Below, in pieces: positions 25,564-36,200 of a DNA stretch of 64,000 nucleotides (its first letter is position 1; each line of letters starts with the position of its first letter). Source of the stretch: Bacteroidota bacterium (GTDB lineage Bacteria > Bacteroidota > Bacteroidia > UBA4408); assembly GCA_016718805.1 (NCBI GenBank), contig JADKCP010000003.1:124001-188000 (forward strand). Reading direction: 5' to 3'. Below the pieces are notes generated by a model. The model had not been told where the DNA came from. It did no database searches and saw only the letters and a program-made list of their open reading frames with translations. The translations under genes and the position numbers were made by a program.

Positions 25564-27171
25564 ATGTGGAAAATTAAGCGCTACCAATTTTATAGAATTT
25601 ATTTTTTTTGTAGTGTGCTTATTTTTTCACTTCAACTAAACGCACAAACATTTTTACCTTTTCAATACCGCGAACTAAACTTACCCTTACAAAATTATTT
25701 GCAAACTGATACAAGTACTAACTTTCATAATTACTGTATCAATTACAAAGACTTGCAAAAGATTAATGATTCGCTTTATCCAAGAAAATTATCGCGCTTT
25801 TATCTGGTTCGTAAATTACGCAGAGAAAGCTTTGTTCAGCTTTCTGAAAAGGAGTTTTACCTTACACTCGACCCAATTTTTAATTTTCAAGGAGGGATAA
25901 ATACAGAGGATTCATTAAATGAAAAAATATATACCAATGCGAGAGGTTTGTTAGTTAAAGGGAATATTACTTCCAACTTTTCTTTTGAATCTACCTTCCT
26001 TGAAAATCAATCAACATTTCCGGCTTATATCGACAATTTTGCAGATACATTTAAAGTAATTCCAGGGCAAGGTCGTTGGAAAAAATTTAAAGCCAATGGC
26101 TATGATTACGCCGCTTCACAAGGTACAATTTCTTACGCACCTCACCGTATTTTAACTATCAAAGCAGGACATGGCAAATTGTTTTTTGGCAATGGATATC
26201 GTTCTTTATTGCTCTCAACAAATGCCTTTAATTTTCCATATGCCCTCATTCATCTGCATTCAAAATATATTTCTTATGCAATGGTTTACGCGTCCCTGCA
26301 ACAAGTTGATAAGGTGCGTATCTATACTGGTGGTTTAAGTGAGCCTCTATTCAAAAAAAAATCAGCCAGTTTTCAATACTTAACAATTACTCCGGTTAAA
26401 AATTTTTCATTCAGCTTTTTTCAAGCTACTTTATTCAGGGTTCGTGATACTTTACATCCTTATTTTAATTGGAATGTACTGAATCCTGTACTGTTTTCTT
26501 CAGCAGCTCAATATGGTTTAAATCGTAACCCAAATGTATTGTTAGGTGCCGATTGCAACTGGAAACCTTTTAAAAATGTAAATCTGTTTGGGCAGTTTGT
26601 GTTAGATGATTTTTCAAAGGGTGCAAGTGATTTGCGCAACAAGAGTGGCTTTCAAATAGGGGTTAACTATTTTAATGTATTAAAGGTAAAAAACTTAGTG
26701 TTACATGCTGAATATAACCAGGTAAGACCTTATACTTATGCACATTCACTGCCTCAACAAAGTTATACTCATTACGGACAAGCTTTAGCCCACCCACTTG
26801 GCGCCAACTTTAAGGAAACAATTGTTTTTATAAATTACCGTTGGAAAGATTTTTTTATTGAGCTAAAAGGGAATTATGCGGTTTATGGCAAGGATACCGG
26901 TATTTTTCACTTTGGAAAAGATGTATTTGCTTCCGATAATTTTTCAGTGTATGGTGTAAATTCAACAGCAAATTATATGTTACAAGGTGCTAAAACAACA
27001 TTAACATATCAAGAGTTTAAAGTAAGTTACTTACTGAATGCTGCAACAAATTTGAATGTTTTTGCGCAGCTTACCAGCAGGCAAGAATCCACAGCTGGGT
27101 TTACGCGAAATGCGCAATTGGTTTACATAGGTATTGCTACTTCTATATTTAGTAACTATTACGATTTTTAG
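25564..27171 (+). CDS. Outer-membrane beta-barrel protein, Wzi/RemB-like (copy 1)
   Basis: A signal-peptide-like N-terminus (FYRIYFFCSVLIFSLQLNAQ) precedes about 500 residues of amphipathic strands ending in Phe, as in outer-membrane barrels. The blocks GKLFFGNGYRSLLLS and VRPYTYAHSLPQQSYTHYG-QALAHPLGANF recur almost unchanged in the protein at 28274-29860, so the two are paralogues. This pattern recalls Bacteroidota proteins annotated as capsule-assembly Wzi-like or as gliding protein RemB. I cannot choose between them without a search. The position directly after gmd-fcl and before a WecA-type gene favours a role in anchoring or export of a surface polysaccharide. Confidence 0.7.
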   Translation: MWKIKRYQFYRIYFFCSVLIFSLQLNAQTFLPFQYRELNLPLQNYLQTDTSTNFHNYCINYKDLQKINDSLYPRKLSRFYLVRKLRRESFVQLSEKEFYLTLDPIFNFQGGINTEDSLNEKIYTNARGLLVKGNITSNFSFESTFLENQSTFPAYIDNFADTFKVIPGQGRWKKFKANGYDYAASQGTISYAPHRILTIKAGHGKLFFGNGYRSLLLSTNAFNFPYALIHLHSKYISYAMVYASLQQVDKVRIYTGGLSEPLFKKKSASFQYLTITPVKNFSFSFFQATLFRVRDTLHPYFNWNVLNPVLFSSAAQYGLNRNPNVLLGADCNWKPFKNVNLFGQFVLDDFSKGASDLRNKSGFQIGVNYFNVLKVKNLVLHAEYNQVRPYTYAHSLPQQSYTHYGQALAHPLGANFKETIVFINYRWKDFFIELKGNYAVYGKDTGIFHFGKDVFASDNFSVYGVNSTANYMLQGAKTTLTYQEFKVSYLLNAATNLNVFAQLTSRQESTAGFTRNAQLVYIGIATSIFSNYYDF

Positions 27172-27192
27172 TTCCGGTATATTTTAGTATGT

Positions 27193-28266
27193 TTGAAGTT
27201 AGGCTCAAATGATTTTATGGTTAATGTTAATTTAGTACTTGCATTTTTTACATCATTAGTAATAGTTTTATTTTCCACTCCATCTTTAATCAAGGTTGCG
27301 GAGTTAAAAAATCTTTTCGACGATCCCGAAGAATTTCGAAAGCATCATAAACATAAAACCCCAACCATGGGAGGCATTATGATTTATGCGGGTACACTTT
27401 TTTCATGGTCTCTTTGGTTTCCTGAACACACTATTATTATTTATAATTACATTATTGCTACTTCTCTTGTACTTTTTTTTGTTGGAATTAAAGACGATAT
27501 TTTTGGTACAGCTGCAATAAAAAAGTTAATTGCCCATTTGCTTGTTGCCATGATATTGGTACTTATGGCTAATGTGCGTATTACCAGTCTACACGGTATT
27601 TTTGGTGTTGAAGCAATTCCTGAATGGGCCAGTATTTTTCTTTCAATTTTTACCATCATTGTAATTGTAAATGCGTTTAATCTTATTGATGGGGTCGATG
27701 GCTTAGCAGGAAGTATAGGACTCATAGCAGCATTATCATTTGCAGTTTGGTTTCACATGGCAGGCGATACACCTATGGCTGTATTAGCGGTGGCATTGGC
27801 TGGTGGATTGTTAGGCTTTTTATGGTTTAACTTTTCGCCTGCAAAAATATTTATGGGCGATAGTGGTTCTTTGGTAATTGGGATGTTTTTTGCCATCATG
27901 TCGATTCGTTTGGTTGAATTTGATCAAGCTCGATTATTTGCTCCGCTCTCTGATATTTCTCGGCCTGTTTTTGCTATCGCAGTATTAATTTTTCCGTTGT
28001 TTGATACGATGCGCGTTTTTATTATTCGATTAAGCAAAGGAATTTCACCATTTACTGCCGATCGCAACCATTTGCACCATCGTTTACTCGATTTAGGACT
28101 ATCACATCGCCAAACTGTTTATGTACTTTGTACAATCAATGCGTTGATTATTGTATTGGCGATAGCTTCACGACATTACGGAGCAAATATTTCATTCGGA
28201 ATGGTGATGTTATTTTCAATTCTATTGTTTGTAGCACCTTACTTTATTAAATCTAAAGCTAACTAA
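27193..28266 (+). CDS. WecA/TagO-type UDP-N-acetylhexosamine undecaprenyl-phosphate phosphotransferase
   Basis: The 357-residue membrane protein has about ten hydrophobic segments and the motifs of the MraY/WecA superfamily: KTPTMGG, the Mg-binding Asp pair in GIKDDIFG, NAFNLIDGVDGLAGS, FMGDSGSLVIG, and the WecA-type His motif DRNHLHHRLLDLG. Such enzymes move a GlcNAc-1-phosphate or similar sugar phosphate onto undecaprenyl phosphate and start glycan synthesis at the inner membrane. The assigned start is a TTG; an ATG at 27217 (MVNVNLVLAFF) is an equally reasonable start. It is enclosed by two paralogous outer-membrane genes with short gaps, so all are probably co-transcribed with gmd-fcl. 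Confidence 0.9.
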   Translation: MKLGSNDFMVNVNLVLAFFTSLVIVLFSTPSLIKVAELKNLFDDPEEFRKHHKHKTPTMGGIMIYAGTLFSWSLWFPEHTIIIYNYIIATSLVLFFVGIKDDIFGTAAIKKLIAHLLVAMILVLMANVRITSLHGIFGVEAIPEWASIFLSIFTIIVIVNAFNLIDGVDGLAGSIGLIAALSFAVWFHMAGDTPMAVLAVALAGGLLGFLWFNFSPAKIFMGDSGSLVIGMFFAIMSIRLVEFDQARLFAPLSDISRPVFAIAVLIFPLFDTMRVFIIRLSKGISPFTADRNHLHHRLLDLGLSHRQTVYVLCTINALIIVLAIASRHYGANISFGMVMLFSILLFVAPYFIKSKAN

Positions 28267-28273
28267 ATTACTT

Positions 28274-29860
28274 TTGAAAACTTTTCTCTTTCAAAAAATT
28301 TCGGTTGTTTTTTTTTCGGTTTTATTAGCAGCAAATTTTCAGGTAGCTGCACAGGCAGCATTTGAGCCACTCAACAGAGAATATTTGTTAGCAAAAGAAC
28401 AGCAAATAACAGTTGAAACCACTAATTTTCATTCTAATTGCAAACCTTATTTATCCAGTGAAATTAAGTTTACTAACGACTCTTTTTACGTTCCAACTAA
28501 TCGCTTTCTAAAACGAGTTTATTTAGCATTTACACCATCAGGCGAAACCACTAAATCAGATATAACTGTATCGCCTTTGGTTACTTTGCTTCCTGGATAT
28601 GATTTAGCAACAGCTTCTACAACTTTTGATTCCAGGTTAGGTGGAAAAGTCAATTTTAATTTTCGGGATAAATTTTCTACCGAAGTTCAACTTCTAAATA
28701 TTAATGCAGATTTTCCGGAATACTGGAATAATTATTCAAAGCAAAAGAAAATTATTCCGGGAAATGGATATGCTTATCGCTCTACACTAGGATACACTAC
28801 ACTTCAATGGAATGGATACATTTCGTTTAGTCCTAATAGTCATTTTAATTTTGCTGCCGGAAAGGGTAAAAACTTTTTTGGTGATGGTTATAGATCCCTA
28901 TTACTTTCGGATGTTGCCAACAATTACGAGTTCTTTAAAATTACAAGCACCATCTGGAAATTAAAATACATTAATCTTTTTACCAACTTAAAAACAGAAA
29001 ATAATCCAATTGGTAAAAGGCCCAATCAATTTAATAAATACGCCTCTACACATTATTTGAGTTGGAATGCTACCAAGCGGATAAACGTTAGTTTTTTCGA
29101 AAGTATTGTATGGCAAAGCCGTGATAGCAATAATGCAAACCTGGGTTACGATGTAAATTACTTAAATCCTGTAATTTTTTACCGCCCCACTGAATATGCA
29201 TTAGGTTCCGGCGATAATGCCCTGATTGGTGCAAGTTTTAAAGTAAGATTATGGAAACATTTACAGCTTTACGGACAGTTGATAATTGATGAATTTTTGT
29301 TGAAAGAAATGAAAGCACAAAGTGGCTGGTGGGCGAATAAACAAGGAGTTCAGCTTGGATTAAAAACCTATTCACTGTTTAAAATTCCCAATCTTTTTTT
29401 TCAACTTGAATGGAACAGTGTGCGACCTTATACCTATGCGCATTCTAATACTGCTCAAAATTACGGACACAATGGTGAAGCATTGGCACATCCGCTTGGG
29501 GCCAACTTCAATGAATATTTTGTTGCGATAAACTATAGGTATAATGCTTGGATGGTGGATGTGAAATGCAGTTTTGCACAATTAGGATTAGATACTTCCG
29601 CTTCTAATTTTGGTCAAGATATTTATAAATCAAATATTTATCGGGTAAACGATTATGGTAATAAAACAGGACAGGGGCTTAAGACCGATTTAATTTCAGC
29701 GAAAGCTTCCTTGAGCTATTTATTAAATCGTGCTAATAACGTACAGTTAGAACTTAGTTACATCCAACGTTTGCAAAGTAATGGAGGTGCCACACAATCA
29801 ACCAATTTTATGTGTATTGGAATTCGCACCGCCCTAGCTAATTTCTACAACGATTTCTGA
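28274..29860 (+). CDS. Outer-membrane beta-barrel protein, Wzi/RemB-like (copy 2)
   Basis: This 528-residue protein is a paralogue of the one at 25564-27171. Both have TNFHxxC near the N-terminus, a GKxFFGxGYRSLLLS block, and VRPYTYAHS followed by ALAHPLGANF; here the blocks read GKNFFGDGYRSLLLSD and VRPYTYAHSNTAQNYGHNG. It has a signal peptide (KISVVFFSVLLAANFQVAAQ), many amphipathic strands and a C-terminal NDF. The start is a TTG 8 bases after the phosphotransferase stop. Divergence outside the shared blocks is large, so the duplication is old and the two copies may bind different glycans or work as partners. The Wzi versus RemB assignment has the same uncertainty as in copy 1. Confidence 0.7.
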   Translation: MKTFLFQKISVVFFSVLLAANFQVAAQAAFEPLNREYLLAKEQQITVETTNFHSNCKPYLSSEIKFTNDSFYVPTNRFLKRVYLAFTPSGETTKSDITVSPLVTLLPGYDLATASTTFDSRLGGKVNFNFRDKFSTEVQLLNINADFPEYWNNYSKQKKIIPGNGYAYRSTLGYTTLQWNGYISFSPNSHFNFAAGKGKNFFGDGYRSLLLSDVANNYEFFKITSTIWKLKYINLFTNLKTENNPIGKRPNQFNKYASTHYLSWNATKRINVSFFESIVWQSRDSNNANLGYDVNYLNPVIFYRPTEYALGSGDNALIGASFKVRLWKHLQLYGQLIIDEFLLKEMKAQSGWWANKQGVQLGLKTYSLFKIPNLFFQLEWNSVRPYTYAHSNTAQNYGHNGEALAHPLGANFNEYFVAINYRYNAWMVDVKCSFAQLGLDTSASNFGQDIYKSNIYRVNDYGNKTGQGLKTDLISAKASLSYLLNRANNVQLELSYIQRLQSNGGATQSTNFMCIGIRTALANFYNDF

Positions 29861-29868
29861 TTTTATTT

Positions 29869-30366
29869 GTGAAAAAAATTGCATTGCTTTCAGATACCCA
29901 TGGATACCTCGATTCAGCGATACCTAAATACCTCGAATCGGTGGATGAAATATGGCATGCCGGCGATATTGGCTCATTACAAGTAACAGATGAATTGCAA
30001 AAAATAAAACCGGTAAAGGCTGTTTACGGTAATATTGATGGGCAAGATGTTCGACGCGTTCATCCTTTGCATCAGCGCTTTTTATGTGAAGAAGTAGATG
30101 TTTGGATTACTCATATTGGCGGTTACCCGGGACATTATGCTCCAGCAATTAAACAACAAATACAATTACAACCTCCACAATTATTTATTTGTGGACATTC
30201 GCATATTTTGAAAGTAGTGTTCGATAAAAAATTAAATGTTTTGCACATGAATCCGGGAGCATGCGGTAATCATGGCTTTCATAAGGTTAAAACCTTACTT
30301 CGATTCACCATTCATGGTACCAAAATAAGTGACCTCGAAATTATAGAACTAGGAAATCGTGCTTAG
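29869..30366 (+). CDS. YfcE/MJ0936-type metallophosphoesterase
   Basis: The 165-residue protein has the full calcineurin-like metal-binding set: LLSDTHGYLD, HAGDIGS, VYGNIDGQD, THIGGYPGHY and CGHSHILKV. Family members hydrolyse phosphodiesters using two metal ions; the physiological substrate is usually unknown. The start is a GTG 9 bases after the outer-membrane gene. Its last 4 bases overlap the end of the DUF4293 gene on the opposite strand. Confidence 0.9.
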   Translation: MKKIALLSDTHGYLDSAIPKYLESVDEIWHAGDIGSLQVTDELQKIKPVKAVYGNIDGQDVRRVHPLHQRFLCEEVDVWITHIGGYPGHYAPAIKQQIQLQPPQLFICGHSHILKVVFDKKLNVLHMNPGACGNHGFHKVKTLLRFTIHGTKISDLEIIELGNRA

Positions 30367-30851
30367 CGCAAACGATCGGCCGAACGTACAAGTTCTTCAT
30401 CCTTTTTTATAAAATAGATTGAAAGTAGCGTAAATAAAATTGAAATTATGGGCAATAATGCACCCAGAGCATATTGAACCTGATCTGCAGAAATTGACAT
30501 TGTAGTTTGCGAAATAAGTAGTTTTTCGGATTTATCGAAATAATAAAATATAGCAACCAACAAAAGCGCTTGTATAAATACTAACATGCGCGCCATTCGT
30601 ATTTGTAAATTTCGCTTCTTAAATTGAAACAGAATAAATACCGAAAGAACCAGTATACCTGAATTTAGCAACCATAAAATCATAGTTGCTACTACTTCAG
30701 TTTTTGGATTTGAGCTTTCATTAATTAATCCCCAAATACTAAAATTGTAAAATTCTTGCGATGTATTAATTCCAGCAATGGCTGTAAAATAAAGTAGAAT
30801 ACTGCACAGAATAACTGCTGTTAAAAAAATTGATTGTATACGTTGAATCAT
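30363..30851 (-). CDS. DUF4293 family membrane protein
   Basis: The 162-residue protein has four predicted transmembrane segments: residues about 8-28, 55-75, 85-105 and 125-147. It starts MIQRIQSIFLTAV and ends KDEELVRSADRLR, both typical of the DUF4293 family of Bacteroidota. Function is unknown. It is convergent with the phosphoesterase gene and divergent from rho. Confidence 0.85.
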   Translation of the reverse strand: MIQRIQSIFLTAVILCSILLYFTAIAGINTSQEFYNFSIWGLINESSNPKTEVVATMILWLLNSGILVLSVFILFQFKKRNLQIRMARMLVFIQALLLVAIFYYFDKSEKLLISQTTMSISADQVQYALGALLPIISILFTLLSIYFIKKDEELVRSADRLR

Positions 30852-31086
30852 AGTATGTTTTATAAAGTCGCAAATATACTAAGCTTATAGAGCTTTAAAT
30901 AAAATCAGAAATATTTTATTGTTAGTTAAAATAATTGTATTATTGCAGCACAATACTGTTCAGCATTTCCGAACATCTTTAACAATCCAGTCGCTATTTT
31001 TTTGAATATCAAATACATTTCTCTTTAATCCTATCCGTTGGTTTAAAATTCCCCTTTTTTCTAATTTCTATTAAAAAAAATTTCTC

Positions 31087-32736
31087 ATGTACAATGCCAT
31101 TGAATTGAATAATAAGCTTGTTGACGAGCTTAAAACAATTGCGCAAAAGTTATCAGTCGAAAACTTCGATTCGCTTACTAAACAAGATTTAATCTTTGCG
31201 ATTATCGAAAAACAAGGAAATAGTGGTATAGTAGCCGCTCCCGAACCTACCGAATCCAAAAAGGAAGCACGACCTCGTGCCGGAAGACCACGTAAAGTAA
31301 AGGAACCTGCCGCCCCGGTTGATAAGGAAACCATGCAAAACGATGCAGCAACACTTTTTACTGAACCTGTTATTCCTGTTGAAGAACCGGTTGTTTTTAC
31401 TGAACCTGTGGTAACTCCAATTGTTGAAAATAGTAACCCTGCTGAGAAACCACCTGTGAGTGATTTAACAACAACTGTTGAAGTAGCTCCAAAAACGGAA
31501 GATGCTCCATTAAAAGAAAATGTTACAACCCCTGAGATTAATGCTGAAGAACGTCAACGTGATAATTTTAATATCAACCGTCAACGCCATGAAAAAAGAA
31601 GTGAAAATCAATACAATTTTGATGGCATTGTAATAAGTGAAGGGGTGCTTGAAATTATGCCTGATGGATATGGTTTTTTGCGCTCTTCTGACTACAATTA
31701 CCTCAACTCTCCGGATGATATTTATGTATCACAATCTCAAATAAAATTGTTTGGATTAAAAACAGGCGATACTGTTAGAGGAAGTATTCGTCCTCCAAAA
31801 GAAGGTGAAAAATATTTCCCATTAATTAAAGTCGAAAAAATAAACGGACGCGAGCCTTCTTTTGTGCGCGATCGCGTTCCTTTTGAATATCTAACTCCTT
31901 TATTCCCATTCGAAAAATTTAAATTAACCGGGCATTCTCAATCCAATATGAGTTCCCGAATTTTTGATTTGGTAACTCCAATTGGAAAAGGTCAGCGAGC
32001 CCTAATTGTTGCACAACCTAAAACCGGTAAAACGGTTTTACTGAAAGATATTGCAAATGCTATTGCAGGCAATCATCCTGAAGCATATTTAATTATTTTA
32101 CTTATCGACGAACGCCCCGAAGAAGTTACCGACATGGCCCGCAGCGTTAAAGCGGAAGTTATTGCGAGTACTTTTGACGAACCCGCCGACCGACATGTGA
32201 AAATTGCGAATATAGTTTTAGAAAAAGCAAAGCGAATGGTTGAGTGTGGGCACGATGTTGTAATACTTTTGGATTCTATTACACGTCTAGCGCGCGCATA
32301 CAACACGGTTCAACCGGCATCCGGTAAAGTGCTTTCGGGTGGAGTTGATGCAAATGCCTTGCACAAACCAAAACGTTTTTTTGGATCGGCACGAAAAATT
32401 GAAAATGGAGGATCACTTACCATTATTGCCACAGCGCTTACCGAAACAGGATCAAAAATGGATGAAGTAATTTTTGAAGAATTTAAAGGTACCGGTAATT
32501 CAGAATTACAACTCGATCGTAAAATTAGTAACAAGCGTATATTCCCTGCAATTGATATTGTTGCATCTAGTACTCGCCGCGATGATCTATTGGTTGATAA
32601 GGAAACCTTGCAACGCATTTGGGTTTTACGAAACCATCTTGCCGATATGACACCACTCGAAGCAATGGAGTTTTTGAAAAATCAAATGAAAAATACACAA
32701 AGCAACGAGGAGTTTTTAATCTCTATGAACGGATAA
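31087..32736 (+). CDS. rho: Transcription termination factor Rho
   Basis: The 549-residue protein has an N-terminal Rho helical domain (KLVDELKTIAQKLSVEN to about residue 45). A low-complexity linker rich in Pro, Glu and Val follows to about residue 175. The RNA-binding cold-shock-like domain contains DGYGFLRSSDYNYL and DDIYVSQSQIKLFGL, and the hexameric ATPase has Walker A PKTGKTVLLKDIA (near residue 308) and Walker B VVILLDSITRLARAYN. Rho is an RNA-dependent ATPase that ends transcription. The long linker is common in Bacteroidota but absent from E. coli Rho (419 residues). The 235-base upstream region shows no clear leader structure. Confidence 0.96.
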   Translation: MYNAIELNNKLVDELKTIAQKLSVENFDSLTKQDLIFAIIEKQGNSGIVAAPEPTESKKEARPRAGRPRKVKEPAAPVDKETMQNDAATLFTEPVIPVEEPVVFTEPVVTPIVENSNPAEKPPVSDLTTTVEVAPKTEDAPLKENVTTPEINAEERQRDNFNINRQRHEKRSENQYNFDGIVISEGVLEIMPDGYGFLRSSDYNYLNSPDDIYVSQSQIKLFGLKTGDTVRGSIRPPKEGEKYFPLIKVEKINGREPSFVRDRVPFEYLTPLFPFEKFKLTGHSQSNMSSRIFDLVTPIGKGQRALIVAQPKTGKTVLLKDIANAIAGNHPEAYLIILLIDERPEEVTDMARSVKAEVIASTFDEPADRHVKIANIVLEKAKRMVECGHDVVILLDSITRLARAYNTVQPASGKVLSGGVDANALHKPKRFFGSARKIENGGSLTIIATALTETGSKMDEVIFEEFKGTGNSELQLDRKISNKRIFPAIDIVASSTRRDDLLVDKETLQRIWVLRNHLADMTPLEAMEFLKNQMKNTQSNEEFLISMNG

Positions 32737-32745
32737 TTTTAGTTT

Positions 32746-33210
32746 GTGAAAACACCAACAAAATACGGAATCTTGGCCGGGTTACTTGCCGGTATTTGGT
32801 TGATTGCGGAGCATTTTTGGGAACTAAAGAATCCCGGTGTCGCAACATTCGCAGGATATGTAGGATATTTTATTTACTTCAGCTTTATTTTTATTAGTAT
32901 TCGAATCGTTCGTGAAAAAGAATTGCAAGGTTTTATTGATTTTAAAACAGCCATGCGAACCGGTGTGCTCACTGCAGTGTATTATTCACTGGTATTAGGA
33001 CTTTTTACGTTTATTAATTATGCTTTTGTAAATACTGATTATTTACTTCAACAAAATCCGGCAGCAAGCCTTCAAGAAATTCAAAACTCAAAAAATATAG
33101 GACGTATACTTCAAGGTGTAATATTGATTATTCCTTTTAATATTCTTTTTGGTACTCTTATTTCCGTTGTTATTTCGGCATTAATGAAAAGAGAAAATCG
33201 ATTTAGTTGA
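32746..33210 (+). CDS. DUF4199-like small membrane protein
   Basis: The 154-residue protein has four hydrophobic segments (about residues 8-25, 33-53, 70-95 and 125-147) and a conserved-looking central region, FIDFKTAMRTGVLTAVYYSLVLG. This resembles DUF4199 of Bacteroidota, often beside genes of housekeeping function; its role is unknown. It starts with GTG 9 bases after the rho stop and ends with TGA just ahead of a strong bidirectional terminator, so it is probably co-transcribed with rho. Confidence 0.72.
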   Translation: MKTPTKYGILAGLLAGIWLIAEHFWELKNPGVATFAGYVGYFIYFSFIFISIRIVREKELQGFIDFKTAMRTGVLTAVYYSLVLGLFTFINYAFVNTDYLLQQNPAASLQEIQNSKNIGRILQGVILIIPFNILFGTLISVVISALMKRENRFS

Positions 33211-33227
33211 AAGGGCAAGAGTTAACA

Positions 33228-33263
33228 AAAAAGGGAAAATGTACATGTACATTTTCCCTTTTT
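33228..33263. terminator. Bidirectional terminator, 36-bp perfect palindrome
   Basis: The sequence is a perfect inverted repeat with 18-base arms (AAAAAGGGAAAATGTACA on the left). It has A-runs on one side and T-runs on the other, so it ends transcripts from both strands. It sits between the convergent DUF4199-like gene and the T9SS peptidase gene. Confidence 0.8.
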
Positions 33264-33291
33264 GCATTTAATTTCTAAACTAGATTAATAT

Positions 33292-36200
33292 CTAGTCCAG
33301 TTTAATTAATTTATGGTATTCAGATTTTTCACCATTAGTAGCTTTCAACAAATAAATTCCGGGAGCTTTTTCGCTCAAGTCTATTCCGATTGGACCGGTA
33401 TTTTTAGTTCCACTCAAAAGGTTGTTATAAACCAGTTTTCCTGCAACATCTCTCACTTCAATACTAGTGTTGCCTTGATTTACGCCCGATAATAATAAGT
33501 AAAATAAGCCGTTTCCTGGATTCGGATAAACTGTTACTGCTGCAGCCGATTCTGTATTTTTAATCGCTAAAGGATTATCAATTATATTAACATTGTCAAC
33601 ATATAAATTATTTCCATATCCATTAATATTGACAAATCTAATCAACACATTTCCTGGAGATAAATAGGGGGTTAAACTAATAGCATCTTTTCTCCATTCT
33701 GCAGCTGCTGTTGGTTTCCAATCAGTATTACTTTGACCTACTGTTGCTAGCACCAATCCTTTTTTGCTGTAACCGGTTGGAACAAAAGTAAGCCCACAAT
33801 CGGTAGAAATTTCAATTCTTAATTCATCTTCATAGGTTTGATAGGTCGCATAAGCAACATCAAAATTTAATTCCGGAGCCGTCATAGCACTGATATCAAC
33901 TAATTCTGTCGTCAACTTATCCTCTGCTCCTGGGCTGTTGTAACTGTAATTATCAAACCAAGCGGATGTTGTAGTTGCTGCTAAACTACCGGTAATGGAA
34001 GGACTAACTGCCCAATTGTAAGTAATATTACTTGGCAAATTCAACCAATTAGCAGGAGGGAAAACCGCTGATTGAAAATCTTGAGAAATAGGCGCTACAT
34101 TTAACGAAGAAGTAACAAATGAACTGGTAATAGTATCATTTGAATGATTCATGTCAACCGGATAGGTCAACCAAGTTTTGAGTATGTGGTTTCCGGGAGC
34201 AGAAATATTTAATGTAGAGGCAAAGGTAAAATTTACCGAATTGCCAAAACTTATTGGATTGCTAATGTTTTGGGTAATTACAGCTCCTCCATCCAATCGA
34301 TAACTAATGTCAAAATTGTTAATGGATGGAACTCCAATATTGCTAATTATTACAGTTAAAGGATAATTACTAAGTGCTGAACATGCATAAGTAAGTCCAT
34401 TTGCTGGATTTTGTGAAAGCAAAGCTGCGTCAATTGCATTGTTACAGTTAAGCAATCCTGGAAGTTTTTGTATGGCAATTGCTCGTCTTCCTTTTCCACC
34501 ACCTTTTTTGGCTCTTACACTAAACCAATCAGTAGCACCAATATTTAGATTATGTAAAACAATTGAATTTACTGAACTAGTGCCAACTGAATCCATGTAA
34601 AAAGCACCCAGTTTACTAACTTCATATCCATCAGCACCAGTAACAGGATTCCAACTTAATTTTACCGAATCGGCACAAGCCCACACTACTGTTATATTTT
34701 GAGGAATTCCTAGTATGCTAAAAGGAGCTGGATTTTGTCCTGAAATGGTACCATTACTCACACGAAGTTGTGCTTTTGCTGCAACGTTCGATGGAATCAA
34801 CCAATTGTATTGCCTAACAGTAGCACCAACAGTTGCTACCGAATTCCATGTTGTACCGCTGTCTACAGAATACTCAATTGTGAAACCACTGTTTCCTGGA
34901 AACGCATCCCAACGCAACAATTCCGATTCCCCTGGCACAAAACCTTCGCCTCCATTAGGATAGGTTACCACAATTTCATCCTGATCAAATTGGTATACCA
35001 AATAATATTTTTGAGGACCAAAAGGAACCGAGTGACCTTCTACGCTTATTGTATAAGTTCCTGCTGAAGGAGTATTGATGGTAACTTGCTCCATGTTATT
35101 TAAACTATCAATACTTCTAATTGCCGCATCATCAAGTGTGCTTGCATTAGGAGCAGGATTTAACACCCATGGATTAAATACAGTAGTACTTGGATCTGTA
35201 ACGGTAATATTTAAATCATTTACCAAGGCTCTTGCAGCAGCCGGATCTCCTTCAACATCGTTCCATAAAACCATAACTCTTACTTTGCTGGTTCCGGGAG
35301 GTACATTAATGGTGTGCGTATTTGAAATTCCCATGCTTACAGAATCACTCATATAGTGCATATCTTCGAGTGTTTTAACAGCACGTAATGCATTTACTCT
35401 ACCATATCCATAAAAATAATCAGGTCCAACAACACCAATATCTTCCGCTGAATTTAACAAACAAGCTTTAATGAGAGCCGCTTCAGGATTGGGTTGTCCG
35501 GTAAGTTCGCGATAAGCTTGGTACAATTGAGCTGTTATTCCTGCCATTCCGGGGCATGCAGCACTCGTACCTCCACCAACTTGATAGGTGTTATTTTCAT
35601 CCGTGCTCATTTGATCTTTTCCGTTCGCTGATATATCAGGCTTAATACGGCCATCTTCTGCAGGACCATGACTACTTGTATTGTCAATCACTTCTAAAGC
35701 ATCCAGATTGGCGACTGCCATTACATTCTTACCTTGTTTGTAACCACCGGTTATATTTCCCCATTGTGTTCCTGCACCATATCCGCAACTTGAACCATTA
35801 TTATTACCGGCTGAAAATACAGGCAACACAACCTTTAACTGGTTCATGGTTTGATCACCCGATTGAGCATTTAAATCATAGTTATTACAACCTTGGCTAT
35901 AACTGGTTGAAGTAATTACAGTACCATATGTAGCAAGGTTTGCAGCTGCGTTTACAATTTGAGGATAACCACCAATATCATAAATATATATTTGCGCACC
36001 TGAAGCCATGCCCTTCATTTTAGGATCTAAATTACCTGAACCAACTGCAATACCAGATGTCATATCACCATGTGAAGGACCAGTAACAGTTGAAAATTGA
36101 GTTATTCTTCCGGTAAAATCAATGTGAGGACCAACAAATCCATCATCAGCTAGAGCTATACTTACACCGGTTCCGTCATAATGCCGCCCCATTGGATAAT

